A stretch of DNA of 64,000 nucleotides, taken from positions 1 to 64,000 of the forward strand of contig JASJBI010000025.1 of the NCBI GenBank assembly GCA_030066595.1, written 5' to 3'. The position numbers were made by a program, and so were the translations under genes. Origin of the DNA: Alphaproteobacteria bacterium (GTDB lineage: Bacteria > Pseudomonadota > Alphaproteobacteria > JAJFFI01). How positions within the stretch are numbered: the first letter of the stretch is position 1; every line of letters begins with the position of its first letter. Positions 43,389 to 51,975 of this stretch are shown piece by piece. Below the pieces are notes generated by a model. That model was not told where the DNA came from, did not search any database, and saw only the letters and a program-made list of their open reading frames with translations.

Positions 43389-44504
43389 TCAGGCGGCGTC
43401 CGGGACCGGCTTCATGAGATCCGTCAGCTTGTTAAGCAGGTAGGTCAGGCTTTCCGGATCGAAATCCTGGCCCGGGTGCTCGAAGCAGGTGATGACCCGC
43501 TGGATCATCAGCTTGTGATAGCGGTCCCGATCCGTGTCGGACCCGTCATACTCGGTCTCATGGACGATATCCATCGCGGCGCGCACGATCGGCCAGATCG
43601 ATTCCGGCAGGCGCGCCCGCTCGAACGCGGCCTTTAGGCCCAGGGGGCCGGGGTCGTGCACGAGAGTTCGAGCGTTCTGGATCGGCAGGTTCGCAAGCGT
43701 GGCGATGACCCACTCGAAGAACGGAAGGTCTCCGAGGCAGAGCGCCCGCACGACGATTGACGGCGTGAGCCGACCGTTGTCCACCAGCGCGCGGACGAGC
43801 TCGCTGGCATTCTCATCCGAGGACAGGGTGATCGTGGCCTGCTCCCGGCTCTGCAGGATCAGGTCGCTGGCCACCGTATCGGGCAGGTCGTGATGCGTGG
43901 CGATGTGCGCGCGCAGGTGATCGGACACCATCGTGACCAGTCGCTCCGCGACCGCGGCGGGAATGCGGTTGCGCCGCGCCATCGGCGCCTTGACCTTGTC
44001 GCTGTCGGAGAATTCGTCCAGCACCTTGCCAAGGGTGTCCTCGGAGATATCCGCTCCGTCATTCGAGATCAGGGTGGCGATCACCTCTTCATTGCGGGTG
44101 TCGGCAAGCGCGTCCGAGACATCCGCCGAGACTGCGGAACGGCCCGCGATGGACGCCTGTTTCTCCGGGTCGCTGCCCGCGATGATCGCAAGCAGATCCG
44201 CGTCCGTCAGGACGTCCGACGACGCCAGCATGGGAATCGCGACTTCGTTGACGTCATTCGCCAGCGCCACGGCCACTTCGCGGGGGATGTGTGGGCTGCT
44301 CTTCAAGGCTTCGGACAGGGCACTGCGGACCCGCACCGCCGCGTCCGAGACCATGTGCCGAAAGATGTCCTCGACAAGGTGGCGATCTTTGTCGCTGATT
44401 TGGCCGGCCTCAAATGCCTGGGCGACCTTGACAGCCGTCGCGGCACGCGCCTCGTCCGAGCGATCTTGGGTCAGGCGTTCGACGTCGCTTTGAGTTAGAT
44501 GCAC
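43389..44504 (-). CDS. DUF2336 family protein
   Basis: 371 aa, helical HEAT-like repeats of the alphaproteobacterial DUF2336 family (LTQSDVERLTQDRSDEARAA, RHLVEDIFRHMVSD, and repeated asparagine-valine-alanine units). Family members are unstudied regulators, some linked to responses to starvation. I take GTG 44504 because GGAGG lies 6 nt upstream and homology begins at LTQSDVERL; an ATG at 44582 would add 26 residues of no family similarity. It is convergent with the TPR-oxygenase gene. Confidence 0.75.
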   Translation of the reverse strand: MHLTQSDVERLTQDRSDEARAATAVKVAQAFEAGQISDKDRHLVEDIFRHMVSDAAVRVRSALSEALKSSPHIPREVAVALANDVNEVAIPMLASSDVLTDADLLAIIAGSDPEKQASIAGRSAVSADVSDALADTRNEEVIATLISNDGADISEDTLGKVLDEFSDSDKVKAPMARRNRIPAAVAERLVTMVSDHLRAHIATHHDLPDTVASDLILQSREQATITLSSDENASELVRALVDNGRLTPSIVVRALCLGDLPFFEWVIATLANLPIQNARTLVHDPGPLGLKAAFERARLPESIWPIVRAAMDIVHETEYDGSDTDRDRYHKLMIQRVITCFEHPGQDFDPESLTYLLNKLTDLMKPVPDAA

Positions 44505-44774
44505 TGCAGCCTCCACGGTCGCGGCGCTGTGCAAAGCGATTGGAAGAACAGGGCTCAAGGCTTTGTCTGGCCGCATAACCATACTGGCCAGCAAAGGTAA
44601 ACAAATGTTTATTGTACTATCAGGCGGATAGCGTGGTTTCTTGAGATAAAACTACGCGGTTTAGGGCCTTCCGACCCCGGCGCAACTGCGCCGGACAAGC
44701 AGACTGTTCAGGAACGAATTCCCAACTCGGATGGAGGTGGGCAGTTGGCCTACAGGGACCCGGCGGCGGCAGCC

Positions 44775-45548
44775 TCAGTATTCGTCGCTGACGCCCGAGA
44801 GATCAGAGAGCATTCCGAGGTCGCGGATCAGCACGTCTTGTGGCGTCGTGAAATCCACCACTCCGTCCTTCCGCAGGCGGGTAAAGCATCGGCTTACGGT
44901 CTCGACGGTCAGTCCGAGATAGTCCGCGATGTCGGCCCGGCTCATCGGCAGATGGATACGATCCTGGGCCTTCGAGCGAGGGGCTGTCCGTCGCAGCAAG
45001 CTATGGAGAAATGAGCCAAGCTTCTCCTGCGCGGTCTTGCGCCCGAGCAGCAGCATCTGGTCCTGAGCGGCTGCCAGTTCGTTGGAGGCCACCCCCAGCA
45101 GACGCCGTTCGAGCGCCGGGATCTCGACCAGCAGCTGCTCCAGCTGGCGTTTCGGAAACCGGCACAGAGCCGAGACCGCCACGGCCTCGGCGCTGAAGGC
45201 ATAGCGTTCCCGCATGGCCAGCCCGAGAAAATCAGACGGAAACAGGAATCCCGTGATCTGCCTGCGCCCGTCAATCAGCATCTTGTAGAGCTTGATGCAG
45301 CCATCGGTCAGCACGAACAGGTGGTCCGCCGGATCGCCCTCCAGAAACACCAGCTGACCGGGGCTGACTTGGATATGGCTTACGATCCGGTCCAGCCGTG
45401 GAAGGTCCTCGGGCTCGAGCGCGCTGCAAACGCTCAACCCACGGACCGCACAAGCTTCGCACGGATTCGGCGATCCCCTGTCACCCGATTTTGCGCCGGC
45501 CAGCCCCATGATGGCTTCAGTGTGCGACTTCGTGCTTAGCTGGCTCAT
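44775..45548 (-). CDS. fnr: FNR-type Crp family transcription regulator
   Basis: 257 aa. Cysteines in CEACAVRGLSVC, plus a fourth in SALCRFPKRQ, are placed like the [4Fe-4S] ligands of FNR, so it likely senses oxygen. A cAMP-type beta-barrel (GDPADHLFVLTDGCIKLYKM) precedes a helix-turn-helix with VETVSRCFTRLRKDG. This E-x2-S-R recognition helix reads TTGAT-N4-ATCAA sites, and such sites lie in the adjacent intergenic regions. ATG 45548 follows GGAGGGG. It is divergent from the acetyltransferase-like gene. Autoregulation is plausible. Confidence 0.85.
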   Translation of the reverse strand: MSQLSTKSHTEAIMGLAGAKSGDRGSPNPCEACAVRGLSVCSALEPEDLPRLDRIVSHIQVSPGQLVFLEGDPADHLFVLTDGCIKLYKMLIDGRRQITGFLFPSDFLGLAMRERYAFSAEAVAVSALCRFPKRQLEQLLVEIPALERRLLGVASNELAAAQDQMLLLGRKTAQEKLGSFLHSLLRRTAPRSKAQDRIHLPMSRADIADYLGLTVETVSRCFTRLRKDGVVDFTTPQDVLIRDLGMLSDLSGVSDEY

Positions 45549-45665
45549 CGGCACCACCCCTCCGTCGAGGCATTGTTTCGCCCCTCCTGCAGCATCGGAG
45601 CTCGGATCCGGAGGTACGCGCCCTCAGCGATTTCTGCCGAGCTGACACCAGCTTACCGCATGCCA

Positions 45666-45679
45666 TTGATGTACATCAA
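45666..45679. promoter_or_regulatory. FNR box (perfect consensus)
   Basis: TTGATGTACATCAA matches TTGAT-N4-ATCAA exactly. It lies between the leftward fnr gene and the rightward acetyltransferase-like gene, which begins 86 bp downstream. It may activate the acetyltransferase/Usp unit under low oxygen and affect fnr itself. Confidence 0.75.
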
Positions 45680-45764
45680 GGCGGGCGGTCGAGCCCTTTG
45701 CCAACCTCGCTCCATTATTGCGTCGGAGTGGGGATTTGGCAGTTCTCAAACGGCTAACCGCGCC

Positions 45765-46253
45765 ATGCCCGCAGACCACCTGACCCGGCATTTGACCGTA
45801 GGCGAGATCCCGATCGCCTTCCCTCTGATCCAGCAGCTGCACGGCGATGCGAGCTATTCCGAGTGGGAGCGGTTTGCCCGGGCATACCTCGATCAAAGTT
45901 CGGACCGGCCGGGGGCCAGGCGGCCGCCGGCGCGGGGAATCGTCGTGGCCGAGAACCATCTGGGCTATCTCCAGGGACTGTTTTCCTACAGCCTGCGTCG
46001 GGATACGCTCAACGGCCCGACGCTGCTTTGCGACCAGCTCATTGCCCTCGGATTGCTCAGGCTGGATTCGCCGCTTCGCGCCCTGCTCGAAGAGGCGGAG
46101 CGTATTGCCAAACTGAACGGTGGTACCCGTATCGAGCTGCGGGTCAGCAATGCCTTGCTGCCAGACAGTCCGGTCCAGTCCGAACTTCACAACCTGCTAT
46201 ACGACTGGGGTCATCGCATGCAGTCGTGGAGCTATTGCAAGAGCCTGGGCTGA
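45765..46253 (+). CDS. GNAT-like N-acetyltransferase
   Basis: 162 aa. The N-terminal HLTVGEIPIAFPLIQQLHGD and a central RGIVVAENHLGYLQGLFSY strand pair resemble GNAT domains, but the acetyl-CoA Q/R-x2-G-x-G/A motif is not clear, so enzyme activity is uncertain. It has no signal peptide. ATG 45765 is chosen because the frame upstream is not conserved. It lies 86 bp after an FNR box and 39 bp before the Usp gene; the three probably form one oxygen-responsive unit. Confidence 0.55.
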   Translation: MPADHLTRHLTVGEIPIAFPLIQQLHGDASYSEWERFARAYLDQSSDRPGARRPPARGIVVAENHLGYLQGLFSYSLRRDTLNGPTLLCDQLIALGLLRLDSPLRALLEEAERIAKLNGGTRIELRVSNALLPDSPVQSELHNLLYDWGHRMQSWSYCKSLG

Positions 46254-46292
46254 GTGTAAAAGGCACCTGGCCAAAGCGACGGAGGCGCTGAC

Positions 46293-47129
46293 ATGTCCCT
46301 GAAGAATATCCTGGTGCACGTCGACGACGGGGCTCACTGCGCCCAAAGGGTAACTGCGGCCGCGGCGCTCGCCGCGGCCCACGACGCGCATCTGGTCGGC
46401 CTGTATGTGATCACACCGCCCTACATCCCGGGCTACATGTCGGTCCAGCTGGGACCGGAGTTCTACGAGGCGCAGCGGCAACGGGCGCGGGAAGCCGCCG
46501 ACGCGGCCGCAGAGCGGTTCGAGGCGCAGGCCGCCAAGGCGGGGGTCTCCTCCGAGTGGCGGCTGGCCGAGGGACTTGTCGCAATGACGCTGTCCCACCA
46601 TGCTCGCTATGCGGATCTCACCGTACTCAGCCAGGTCGATACGCGAGAAGCGCCGGCAGGCGGCACCAACGGGTTGCCCGAGGATGTCATCCTCGATGCG
46701 GGGAGGCCAATCCTGTTGATTCCCTATGCTGGTACCTTCGAGACCATCGGCAGCCGGGTCCTGGTCGCCTGGAACGCCAGCCGCGAGTCGGCGCGAGCCG
46801 TGAACGATGCCATGCCGCTGCTGACGGCGGCGCAGCAGGTCACCGTAATGAACATCAATCCGGAGCAGTCGGACGAAGAGGATGGCGACCTGCCCGGTGC
46901 GGATCTGGCGCTGCATCTGGCGCGCCACGGCGTCCCGGCCGAGGCGGCACCGTCCTTCGGCAAGGACTTGGAGGTCGGCGACATTCTCTTGTCGCGGGCT
47001 GCCGATCTGCGCGCCGATCTGATCGTGATGGGCGCATATGGCCACTCGCGGCTGCGGGAACTGGTGCTGGGCGGCGCCTCTAGGGCGATCCTGGAGCACA
47101 TGACCGTGCCCGTTCTGATGTCGCACTGA
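46293..47129 (+). CDS. Universal stress protein, tandem UspA domains
   Basis: 278 aa, two UspA domains. The first starts NILVHVDDGAHC and the second RVLVAWNASRESARAV, with VMGAYGHSRLRELVLGGASR near the end (nucleotide-binding glycines). Likely cytoplasmic, ATP-binding, for survival under oxygen limitation. ATG 46293 has GGAGG upstream (GGAGGCGCTGAC). It follows the GNAT-like gene by 39 bp, so the FNR box at 45666 may govern both. A second Usp lies at 34340. Confidence 0.88.
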   Translation: MSLKNILVHVDDGAHCAQRVTAAAALAAAHDAHLVGLYVITPPYIPGYMSVQLGPEFYEAQRQRAREAADAAAERFEAQAAKAGVSSEWRLAEGLVAMTLSHHARYADLTVLSQVDTREAPAGGTNGLPEDVILDAGRPILLIPYAGTFETIGSRVLVAWNASRESARAVNDAMPLLTAAQQVTVMNINPEQSDEEDGDLPGADLALHLARHGVPAEAAPSFGKDLEVGDILLSRAADLRADLIVMGAYGHSRLRELVLGGASRAILEHMTVPVLMSH

Positions 47130-47133
47130 GGCT

Positions 47134-47147
47134 TTGATTCAGGTCAA
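47134..47147. promoter_or_regulatory. FNR-type box before Hsp20 gene
   Basis: TTGATTCAGGTCAA fits TTGAY-N4-RTCAA. It lies 95 bp before the Hsp20 start and immediately after the Usp stop, well placed for FNR activation of hsp20. It has one deviation from the perfect ATCAA half. Confidence 0.65.
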
Positions 47148-47241
47148 AGAAATGTGCCTGCAGAAGTGCCAGACTTCACCTGTAGGGAATGACTGGCTAG
47201 GAGTAGATCCAAGGCCTGAAGCAAGGAGGAACTGATCGCAG

Positions 47242-47730
47242 ATGGCATCTCGCAACGTAGCGACGCGGCGTGAGGGGCGGGGAGCACCGGCGCATCCGTT
47301 CGAAGCGCTTCGCCAGGAAATGGATGATCTTTTCTCGGACTTCTTTCGGCGTCCCTTCGCTTGGGGTTGGGAGTCTCCACGCACCGAGGAAGGCACCATG
47401 ACGCCGCGCTTGGATGTCTCCGAGAGCGAGAAGAAGTTCGAGGTCCAGGCGGAGCTGCCTGGTGTCGAGGAAAAGGACTTAGACGTATCTGTCTCGGACG
47501 GCATTCTCACCATCAAGGCCAGTAAGCAGGCAGAGAAGGAAGAGAAGGGCAAGACGTGGCACCGTGTTGAACGGTCGTTCGGGACCTATCAAAGGTCATT
47601 GTCCTTGCCCTCCTCGGCAGACGCTGACAAGATCAAGGCGACTTTCGAGAAGGGCGTCCTGACAATATCGGTCCCGAAGCGGGCCGAACTGGAACCGCCG
47701 ACCCGGAAGATTTCAATCAAGTCTTCCTAG
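47242..47730 (+). CDS. Small heat shock protein, Hsp20/alpha-crystallin
   Basis: 162 aa. The alpha-crystallin domain spans about 55-150, with PRLDVSESEKKFEVQAELPG, FERSFGTY-like YQRSLSLP and the F-x-x-G-V-L-T-I-S-V-P consensus (FEKGVLTISVP). A C-terminal I-x-I-type motif (ISIKS) is present. It binds unfolding proteins as an oligomer without ATP. ATG 47242 is the start with AAGGAGG about 13 nt upstream. It follows an FNR-like box, so it may be induced by low oxygen rather than only heat. Confidence 0.9.
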   Translation: MASRNVATRREGRGAPAHPFEALRQEMDDLFSDFFRRPFAWGWESPRTEEGTMTPRLDVSESEKKFEVQAELPGVEEKDLDVSVSDGILTIKASKQAEKEEKGKTWHRVERSFGTYQRSLSLPSSADADKIKATFEKGVLTISVPKRAELEPPTRKISIKSS

Positions 47731-47738
47731 GAGCGGTG

Positions 47739-47811
47739 CTCCGGCGTTCCTGCATATGGTGGTTACCGTCCCCAACCACCTGTGCGGGACGCCGGAGTGT
47801 AATCTCCGGCG
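47739..47811 (+). terminator. Alternative hairpins between Hsp20 and enoyl-CoA hydratase genes
   Basis: CTCCGGCGT (47739-47747) pairs with ACGCCGGAG (47789-47797), enclosing an inner GGTGGTT/AACCACC hairpin (47758-47780). CGCCGGAG (47790-47797) can instead pair with CTCCGGCG (47804-47811). The two structures exclude each other. There is no U-tract. They lie between convergent genes and probably end both transcripts. Confidence 0.5.
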
Positions 47812-47826
47812 AGCCCTGCCTGGACA

Positions 47827-48612
47827 TCACGAAGAGCTGAATTTGGGCGGGCGCCTATCGAGATAGGCGCGGATGCCTTCCTTTGCGTCCGGGCCCGCGA
47901 ACCCGTCGACCCTAAGCGATCGGCTGGCTGGCGTCTCGTCCGTGGCGCCGTCCAGGATCATTTGCACGATCGCTTTGGCCGCCTGGACCGAATTGGGGGA
48001 CCGGCTGCAGATCTCCTCGGCATAGGCACGGGTCTCCGCCTGCAGCGCCTCCCCGGCCACGACCCGGTCGACTATCCCCAGTGACAGGGCTTCCCGGGCA
48101 TCGAACAGGCGCCCGCTGTACAAGAGATCCTTTGCCCGGGACGGCCCAACCAGCTCGATCAGACGTTTGGTCGAGGTCAGGCTATAGACCAGGCCAAGCC
48201 GGGACGGGGTGATGCCGAACCGGCTGTCCGTACTGGCAAAGCGCAAGTCGCAGGCGAGCGCCAGCTCGACGCCTCCGCCGATGCAGTCGCCCTGGATCAT
48301 GGCGATCACCGGTTTGCCGCATCGGCCAAGTGCCTGCTCCGCCGCATAGACCGCATCCGAATAGCGCCCGCGCCCGGCCTCGGTGGCGAACACCGATTCG
48401 AACTCGCCGATATCGGCGCCCGCGGCAAAGGCCGTGGCGTCAGATCCCTGCACCAGCAGTATTCTTACGCCCGCCTCCGCCTCTGCCTCGGCGACCAGAT
48501 CGGGGACGGCTTCCCACATGGCCAGGGTCAGAGCGTTGCGCTTTTGCGGCCGGTTCAGGATCAGCCGGGCAATGTCGCCATCACGCTGGAGGTAGATCGG
48601 GTCGTCCGACAC
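47827..48612 (-). CDS. Enoyl-CoA hydratase/isomerase family protein, atypical
   Basis: 261 aa crotonase-fold protein. The oxyanion segments AAGADIGEF and GDCIGGGVELALACDL are present. The second catalytic Glu expected in the Q-P-E segment is replaced in FGITPSRLGLVYSLTS, so ordinary hydratase chemistry is doubtful. It could be a hydrolase, isomerase or decarboxylase of a CoA ester. It is the last gene of an MDR-crotonase-SDR-crotonase operon, 22 bp after the SDR gene. Confidence 0.85.
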   Translation of the reverse strand: MSDDPIYLQRDGDIARLILNRPQKRNALTLAMWEAVPDLVAEAEAEAGVRILLVQGSDATAFAAGADIGEFESVFATEAGRGRYSDAVYAAEQALGRCGKPVIAMIQGDCIGGGVELALACDLRFASTDSRFGITPSRLGLVYSLTSTKRLIELVGPSRAKDLLYSGRLFDAREALSLGIVDRVVAGEALQAETRAYAEEICSRSPNSVQAAKAIVQMILDGATDETPASRSLRVDGFAGPDAKEGIRAYLDRRPPKFSSS

Positions 48613-48634
48613 GTTCGCCAGTCCTCCGCGACCG

Positions 48635-49402
48635 TCACCCGTGCATGGTCAGCCCGCCGGACACGCTGATCACCTGGCCGGTGATGTAGGCGGCGTCGTC
48701 GCTGGCCAGAAAGGCGACAATGCCGGGCATATCGTCCGGCTCGCCCAGCCGTTTCAGCGGCACGGCGCGGCGCAGGCTCTCATACACCTTCTGACCGCTC
48801 TCGCCTTCATCCAGAAACGAGCGAAACAAGGGGGTATCCGTGGGACCCGGACAGACGGCATTGAGCAGCACACGTTGCGGCGCCATTTCGCGGGCCAGGG
48901 TCTTGGTCAGCGCGATGAGTCCTCCCTTGCAGGCCGAATAGACGGCTTCACCAGAGGATCCCACCCGCCCGGCGTCGGACGCGACGTTGACCACGCGACC
49001 GCCGCCGCGCGCCGCCATGGCGCCGAGCACCGCATGATGCATGTTGATCGGGCCGCGCAGGTTGACGGCGATGAGCCGATCCCAGAGCTCCGGGTCGGTG
49101 TCGAGGAAGTTGCGGAAGCGGTCCCAACCCGCATTGTTCACCAGGATGTCGACCGGCCCCAGCACCGCGTCAAGCGAGGCCACGCCGGCGCGCACCGCGT
49201 CATAGTCGGCGATGTCGACGGTGACGGCATGCGCCCGGCCACCGACCGCACGAATGCTGGCGGCGGTGTCTTCCGCCGCCCCACCGTCGATATCGAAGGC
49301 GCCCACCAGGCATCCTTCTTCAGCCAGCCGAAGCGATACGGCCCGGCCGATCGCGCCGCCCGCGCCCGTGACCAGTGCGACCCTGTCTTGCAATCCACGC
49401 AT
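48635..49402 (-). CDS. SDR-family oxidoreductase, BadH-like
   Basis: 255 aa Rossmann-fold dehydrogenase. It has the cofactor motif TGAGGAIGRA (T-G-x3-G-x-G), NNAG, the catalytic Ser in VNVASDAGRV, Y-S-A-C-K (Tyr, Lys) and a PG-type CPGPTDTPLF. It resembles 2-hydroxycyclohexanecarboxyl-CoA dehydrogenase (BadH), including MRGLQDRVALVTG at the start. NAD(P)-linked oxidation of a hydroxyacyl-CoA is likely, but the substrate is inferred. It is flanked by two crotonases in one operon. Confidence 0.88.
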   Translation of the reverse strand: MRGLQDRVALVTGAGGAIGRAVSLRLAEEGCLVGAFDIDGGAAEDTAASIRAVGGRAHAVTVDIADYDAVRAGVASLDAVLGPVDILVNNAGWDRFRNFLDTDPELWDRLIAVNLRGPINMHHAVLGAMAARGGGRVVNVASDAGRVGSSGEAVYSACKGGLIALTKTLAREMAPQRVLLNAVCPGPTDTPLFRSFLDEGESGQKVYESLRRAVPLKRLGEPDDMPGIVAFLASDDAAYITGQVISVSGGLTMHG

Positions 49403-49419
49403 GTCCCCCTCGCCCCGTC

Positions 49420-50229
49420 TTACACCGGCGAGTTCGGATCGAACCGCGGTGCCCGCTTCTCCCTGAGCGCGCGGAGCCCCTCCTGCACCTCCGGGCCGCA
49501 GAAGCCGAGCATCTCGAGGGCGGTCGAGGTGTCGAAGGCCGGGCCCGCCGACCGGAGCCAGTTGTTGAGCGCGTATTTGGTGAAGCGGATCGCGGTGGGC
49601 GCGCCCTGCGCCAACTCACTCGCGACCTCGAGCGCCGTGTCCTGGACCTCGCCCTCCGGCACGCACAGGGAGACCAGCCCGATTCGTTCGGCCTCTTCGC
49701 CTTTGAGCGTCTTGCAGGTCAGCAGGTAGTACTTGGCCTTGGCCATACCGCAAAGCAGCGGCCAGATGATCACCGAATGATCGCCCGCCGCGACACCAAG
49801 CCGGGTGTGGCCGTCGATGATGCGCGTGTTCGGCGCAACGATCGAAACATCCGCCACCAGGCCCGCCGACAGACCGGCGCCCACGGCGACCCCCTCCATG
49901 GCCGAGACGACCGGCTTGGAGCAGTTGATCACGTTGTAGACGAGATCGCGCGCTTCCTTCCAAACCCGCAGCAAGGTCTCGAAGTCGCTGGCCATGCTCT
50001 CCACGAGATCCATGTCGCCGCCGGACGAGAACGTTCCGCCGGCACCAGTGAGGATCGCGACCGACACCTCGGGATCTTGATCGATGTCGCGCCAGATCTC
50101 GCATAGCTCGCGGTGCATGATCTCGTCGGCGGCATTCAGCCGCTCGGGCTCGTCCATGGTGAGCCGCAGCACGCGCTCGGCCGGTCGGTCTATAGACAGC
50201 CTTGTATAGTGGTCGTAACGGTCGCTCAT
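49420..50229 (-). CDS. Enoyl-CoA hydratase/isomerase family protein, atypical
   Basis: 269 aa crotonase-fold protein. GAGGTFSSGGDMDL and the oxyanion loop VAVGAGLSAGLVADV are visible. The canonical catalytic Glu pair is absent at both aligned positions (GLSAGLV where GCELA is usual, and IDGHTRLG for the second), so it is probably a different CoA-ester enzyme or a degenerate hydratase. ATG 50229 follows GGGAGGGGGGAG; a GTG at 50253 is possible. It lies between SDR and MDR genes in the operon, 20 bp from the latter. Confidence 0.82.
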   Translation of the reverse strand: MSDRYDHYTRLSIDRPAERVLRLTMDEPERLNAADEIMHRELCEIWRDIDQDPEVSVAILTGAGGTFSSGGDMDLVESMASDFETLLRVWKEARDLVYNVINCSKPVVSAMEGVAVGAGLSAGLVADVSIVAPNTRIIDGHTRLGVAAGDHSVIIWPLLCGMAKAKYYLLTCKTLKGEEAERIGLVSLCVPEGEVQDTALEVASELAQGAPTAIRFTKYALNNWLRSAGPAFDTSTALEMLGFCGPEVQEGLRALREKRAPRFDPNSPV

Positions 50230-50249
50230 CTCCCCCCTCCCATCGCCCG

Positions 50250-51284
50250 TCACTCGCTGATCCGCAGCGCGATCTTGCCGAACTGCAATCCCTGCTCCAT
50301 CCGCTCGAGACCGAGGCTCGCCTCGTCCAACGGATACACCCGATCGATCACGGGCTCAAACTTGTGATCATTGAAGGCCTGGACCATGGAGCGGAACTCC
50401 TCTTGGTTTCCAAGGGTGCTGCCAAAGATCTTAAGCTGTCGTATGAAGACGCGCTGCAGATCGGCGCTGGCGTCTCCGCCGGTGGTCGCCCCGTTGTTGA
50501 TGATGCGGCCGCCGCGTACCAGGCACTTGAGGCTGGTTGACCATGTGGCCTTGCCGACATTCTCGATCACCACATCCACCCCGCGACCGTCGGTCAGGCG
50601 CATGACCTCCTTGAAGACGTCCTGCTCCCGGTAGTTGATGCCGGCCGCCGCACCAAGCTCGCGCGCCCGTTCGAGCTTTTCGCCACTGCTCGAGGTGACG
50701 AACACGGTCGCCCCCAGCAGCCTGGCGAACTGCAGGCAGGCGAGCGAAACGCCACCACCGATCCCGTGCACGAGCAGCGAGTCGGTCGACTGCACCTGTC
50801 CCAAGGTGGTGATCATGCGCCAGGCCGTCAGCAGGGCACAGGGCAGCACGGCGGCCGCCTCGAACGACCTGTCGTCCGCGATGCGATGTGGAATGGCCTC
50901 GGGCACGCAGATGAATTCGGCGAAGTTGCCGTCGATATGCTCGCCGAAGATCTTGCAGGACGTACACAGCATCTGGTCGCCCCGCAGACAGAACTCACAG
51001 CGCCCGCAATACAGGATGGGATAGAGCACCACCCGCTCGCCGGTCTGCCAACGGCTCACGCCCGCGCCCACCGCGTCGATCACGCCCGCGCCGTCCACGC
51101 CCAGCGTGAGCGGCAGCTCATGGGTGATGCCGATGCCACCCGCGCGCATATACAGGTCGACATGGTTGTAGCCGGCGGCGGCGAGGCGGATGCGAACTTC
51201 GCCGGGGTCCGGCTCGGGCTCGGGCCGGTCCCCGATCTTGACGACGTCTGGGCTGCCATAGTCGTCAATGAAAACGGCGCGCAT
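50250..51284 (-). CDS. Zinc-binding alcohol dehydrogenase family (MDR)
   Basis: 344 aa medium-chain dehydrogenase. It carries a structural zinc site, CGRCEFCLRGDQMLC (four Cys), GHE-like GVDGAGVIDAVG, and the NAD(P) motif GIGGGVSLACLQFARL. It may oxidise an alcohol or reduce an enoyl group. It is first of the leftward operon with two crotonases and an SDR, which suggests CoA-linked catabolism of a cyclic or branched acid. Substrate is unknown. The ATG is at 51284. Confidence 0.85.
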   Translation of the reverse strand: MRAVFIDDYGSPDVVKIGDRPEPEPDPGEVRIRLAAAGYNHVDLYMRAGGIGITHELPLTLGVDGAGVIDAVGAGVSRWQTGERVVLYPILYCGRCEFCLRGDQMLCTSCKIFGEHIDGNFAEFICVPEAIPHRIADDRSFEAAAVLPCALLTAWRMITTLGQVQSTDSLLVHGIGGGVSLACLQFARLLGATVFVTSSSGEKLERARELGAAAGINYREQDVFKEVMRLTDGRGVDVVIENVGKATWSTSLKCLVRGGRIINNGATTGGDASADLQRVFIRQLKIFGSTLGNQEEFRSMVQAFNDHKFEPVIDRVYPLDEASLGLERMEQGLQFGKIALRISE

Positions 51285-51433
51285 CTGTCGCCACCCCCTC
51301 TTGTTCTTTTGCGGGCCGGACTGTGGACTGCGCGGGGGCGTCGCGCAACGGTTTCTTTGCAGGGTGCCGTCCTTGTGCGGCCCTGAGGCGGCACCGCCCA
51401 GGGCTCACGGCGTGCCGGGAACGGACGACGTTG

Positions 51434-51889
51434 TTACTGGATGATCTTGGTGGGCTCGGCCGTCTTTCGGCGCGGAACCTGCACAACCGGGACAGGGCGC
51501 GGAACGGTCGCGGACTTCTGGGGTCCTTTCTTGGCGCCGTTCGACTTGAGTCCCTGTTGCGAGACCGTTCTGCCGTGCTCTTCCTCGGGCTTCGGTTTCT
51601 CCTCGGGCTCCGGCTCTTCGACCCGCGGACGTGCGCCGGTATAGCTGTTGACCACTCGGCCCGCCTCGCGCCGCGGCAAGCTATGATAGTGGCACTCGAC
51701 CACACCGATGGTGTTGTAACAGGTCGGGACCGGTGTGTTGTCGGGCGGCAGATTGCGGTTGAATTGAGCCGCGAATGGCGCGCTCACCCAGTTCTTGGAG
51801 ACGACCCGGCTCTCGGTCGGATAGAAGGCGCCGCACCCGGCCAACAGCAGGGCCGCCACGCATGCGGTCAGCACCGACGTTCTCTTCAT
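51434..51889 (-). CDS. Small lipoprotein, Pro/Glu/Lys-rich
   Basis: 151 aa. The lipoprotein signal ends LLLAGC (Cys19), so the protein is attached to a membrane. The N-terminal half has a Cys pair (TCYNTIGVVECHYHSLP) and a TPV motif, while the C-terminal half is Pro/Lys/Glu-rich low complexity. No family is recognised. It stands alone between the MDR operon and the acuI-like gene. Confidence 0.7.
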   Translation of the reverse strand: MKRTSVLTACVAALLLAGCGAFYPTESRVVSKNWVSAPFAAQFNRNLPPDNTPVPTCYNTIGVVECHYHSLPRREAGRVVNSYTGARPRVEEPEPEEKPKPEEEHGRTVSQQGLKSNGAKKGPQKSATVPRPVPVVQVPRRKTAEPTKIIQ

Positions 51890-51975
51890 GAAAACGAGCT
51901 CCCCGGGGGTCTACCTGGCCGCCCATCTTCCTCCGGGGACGCTTAACGATCCGCTAACACTGGCGCGGCGGCCCT

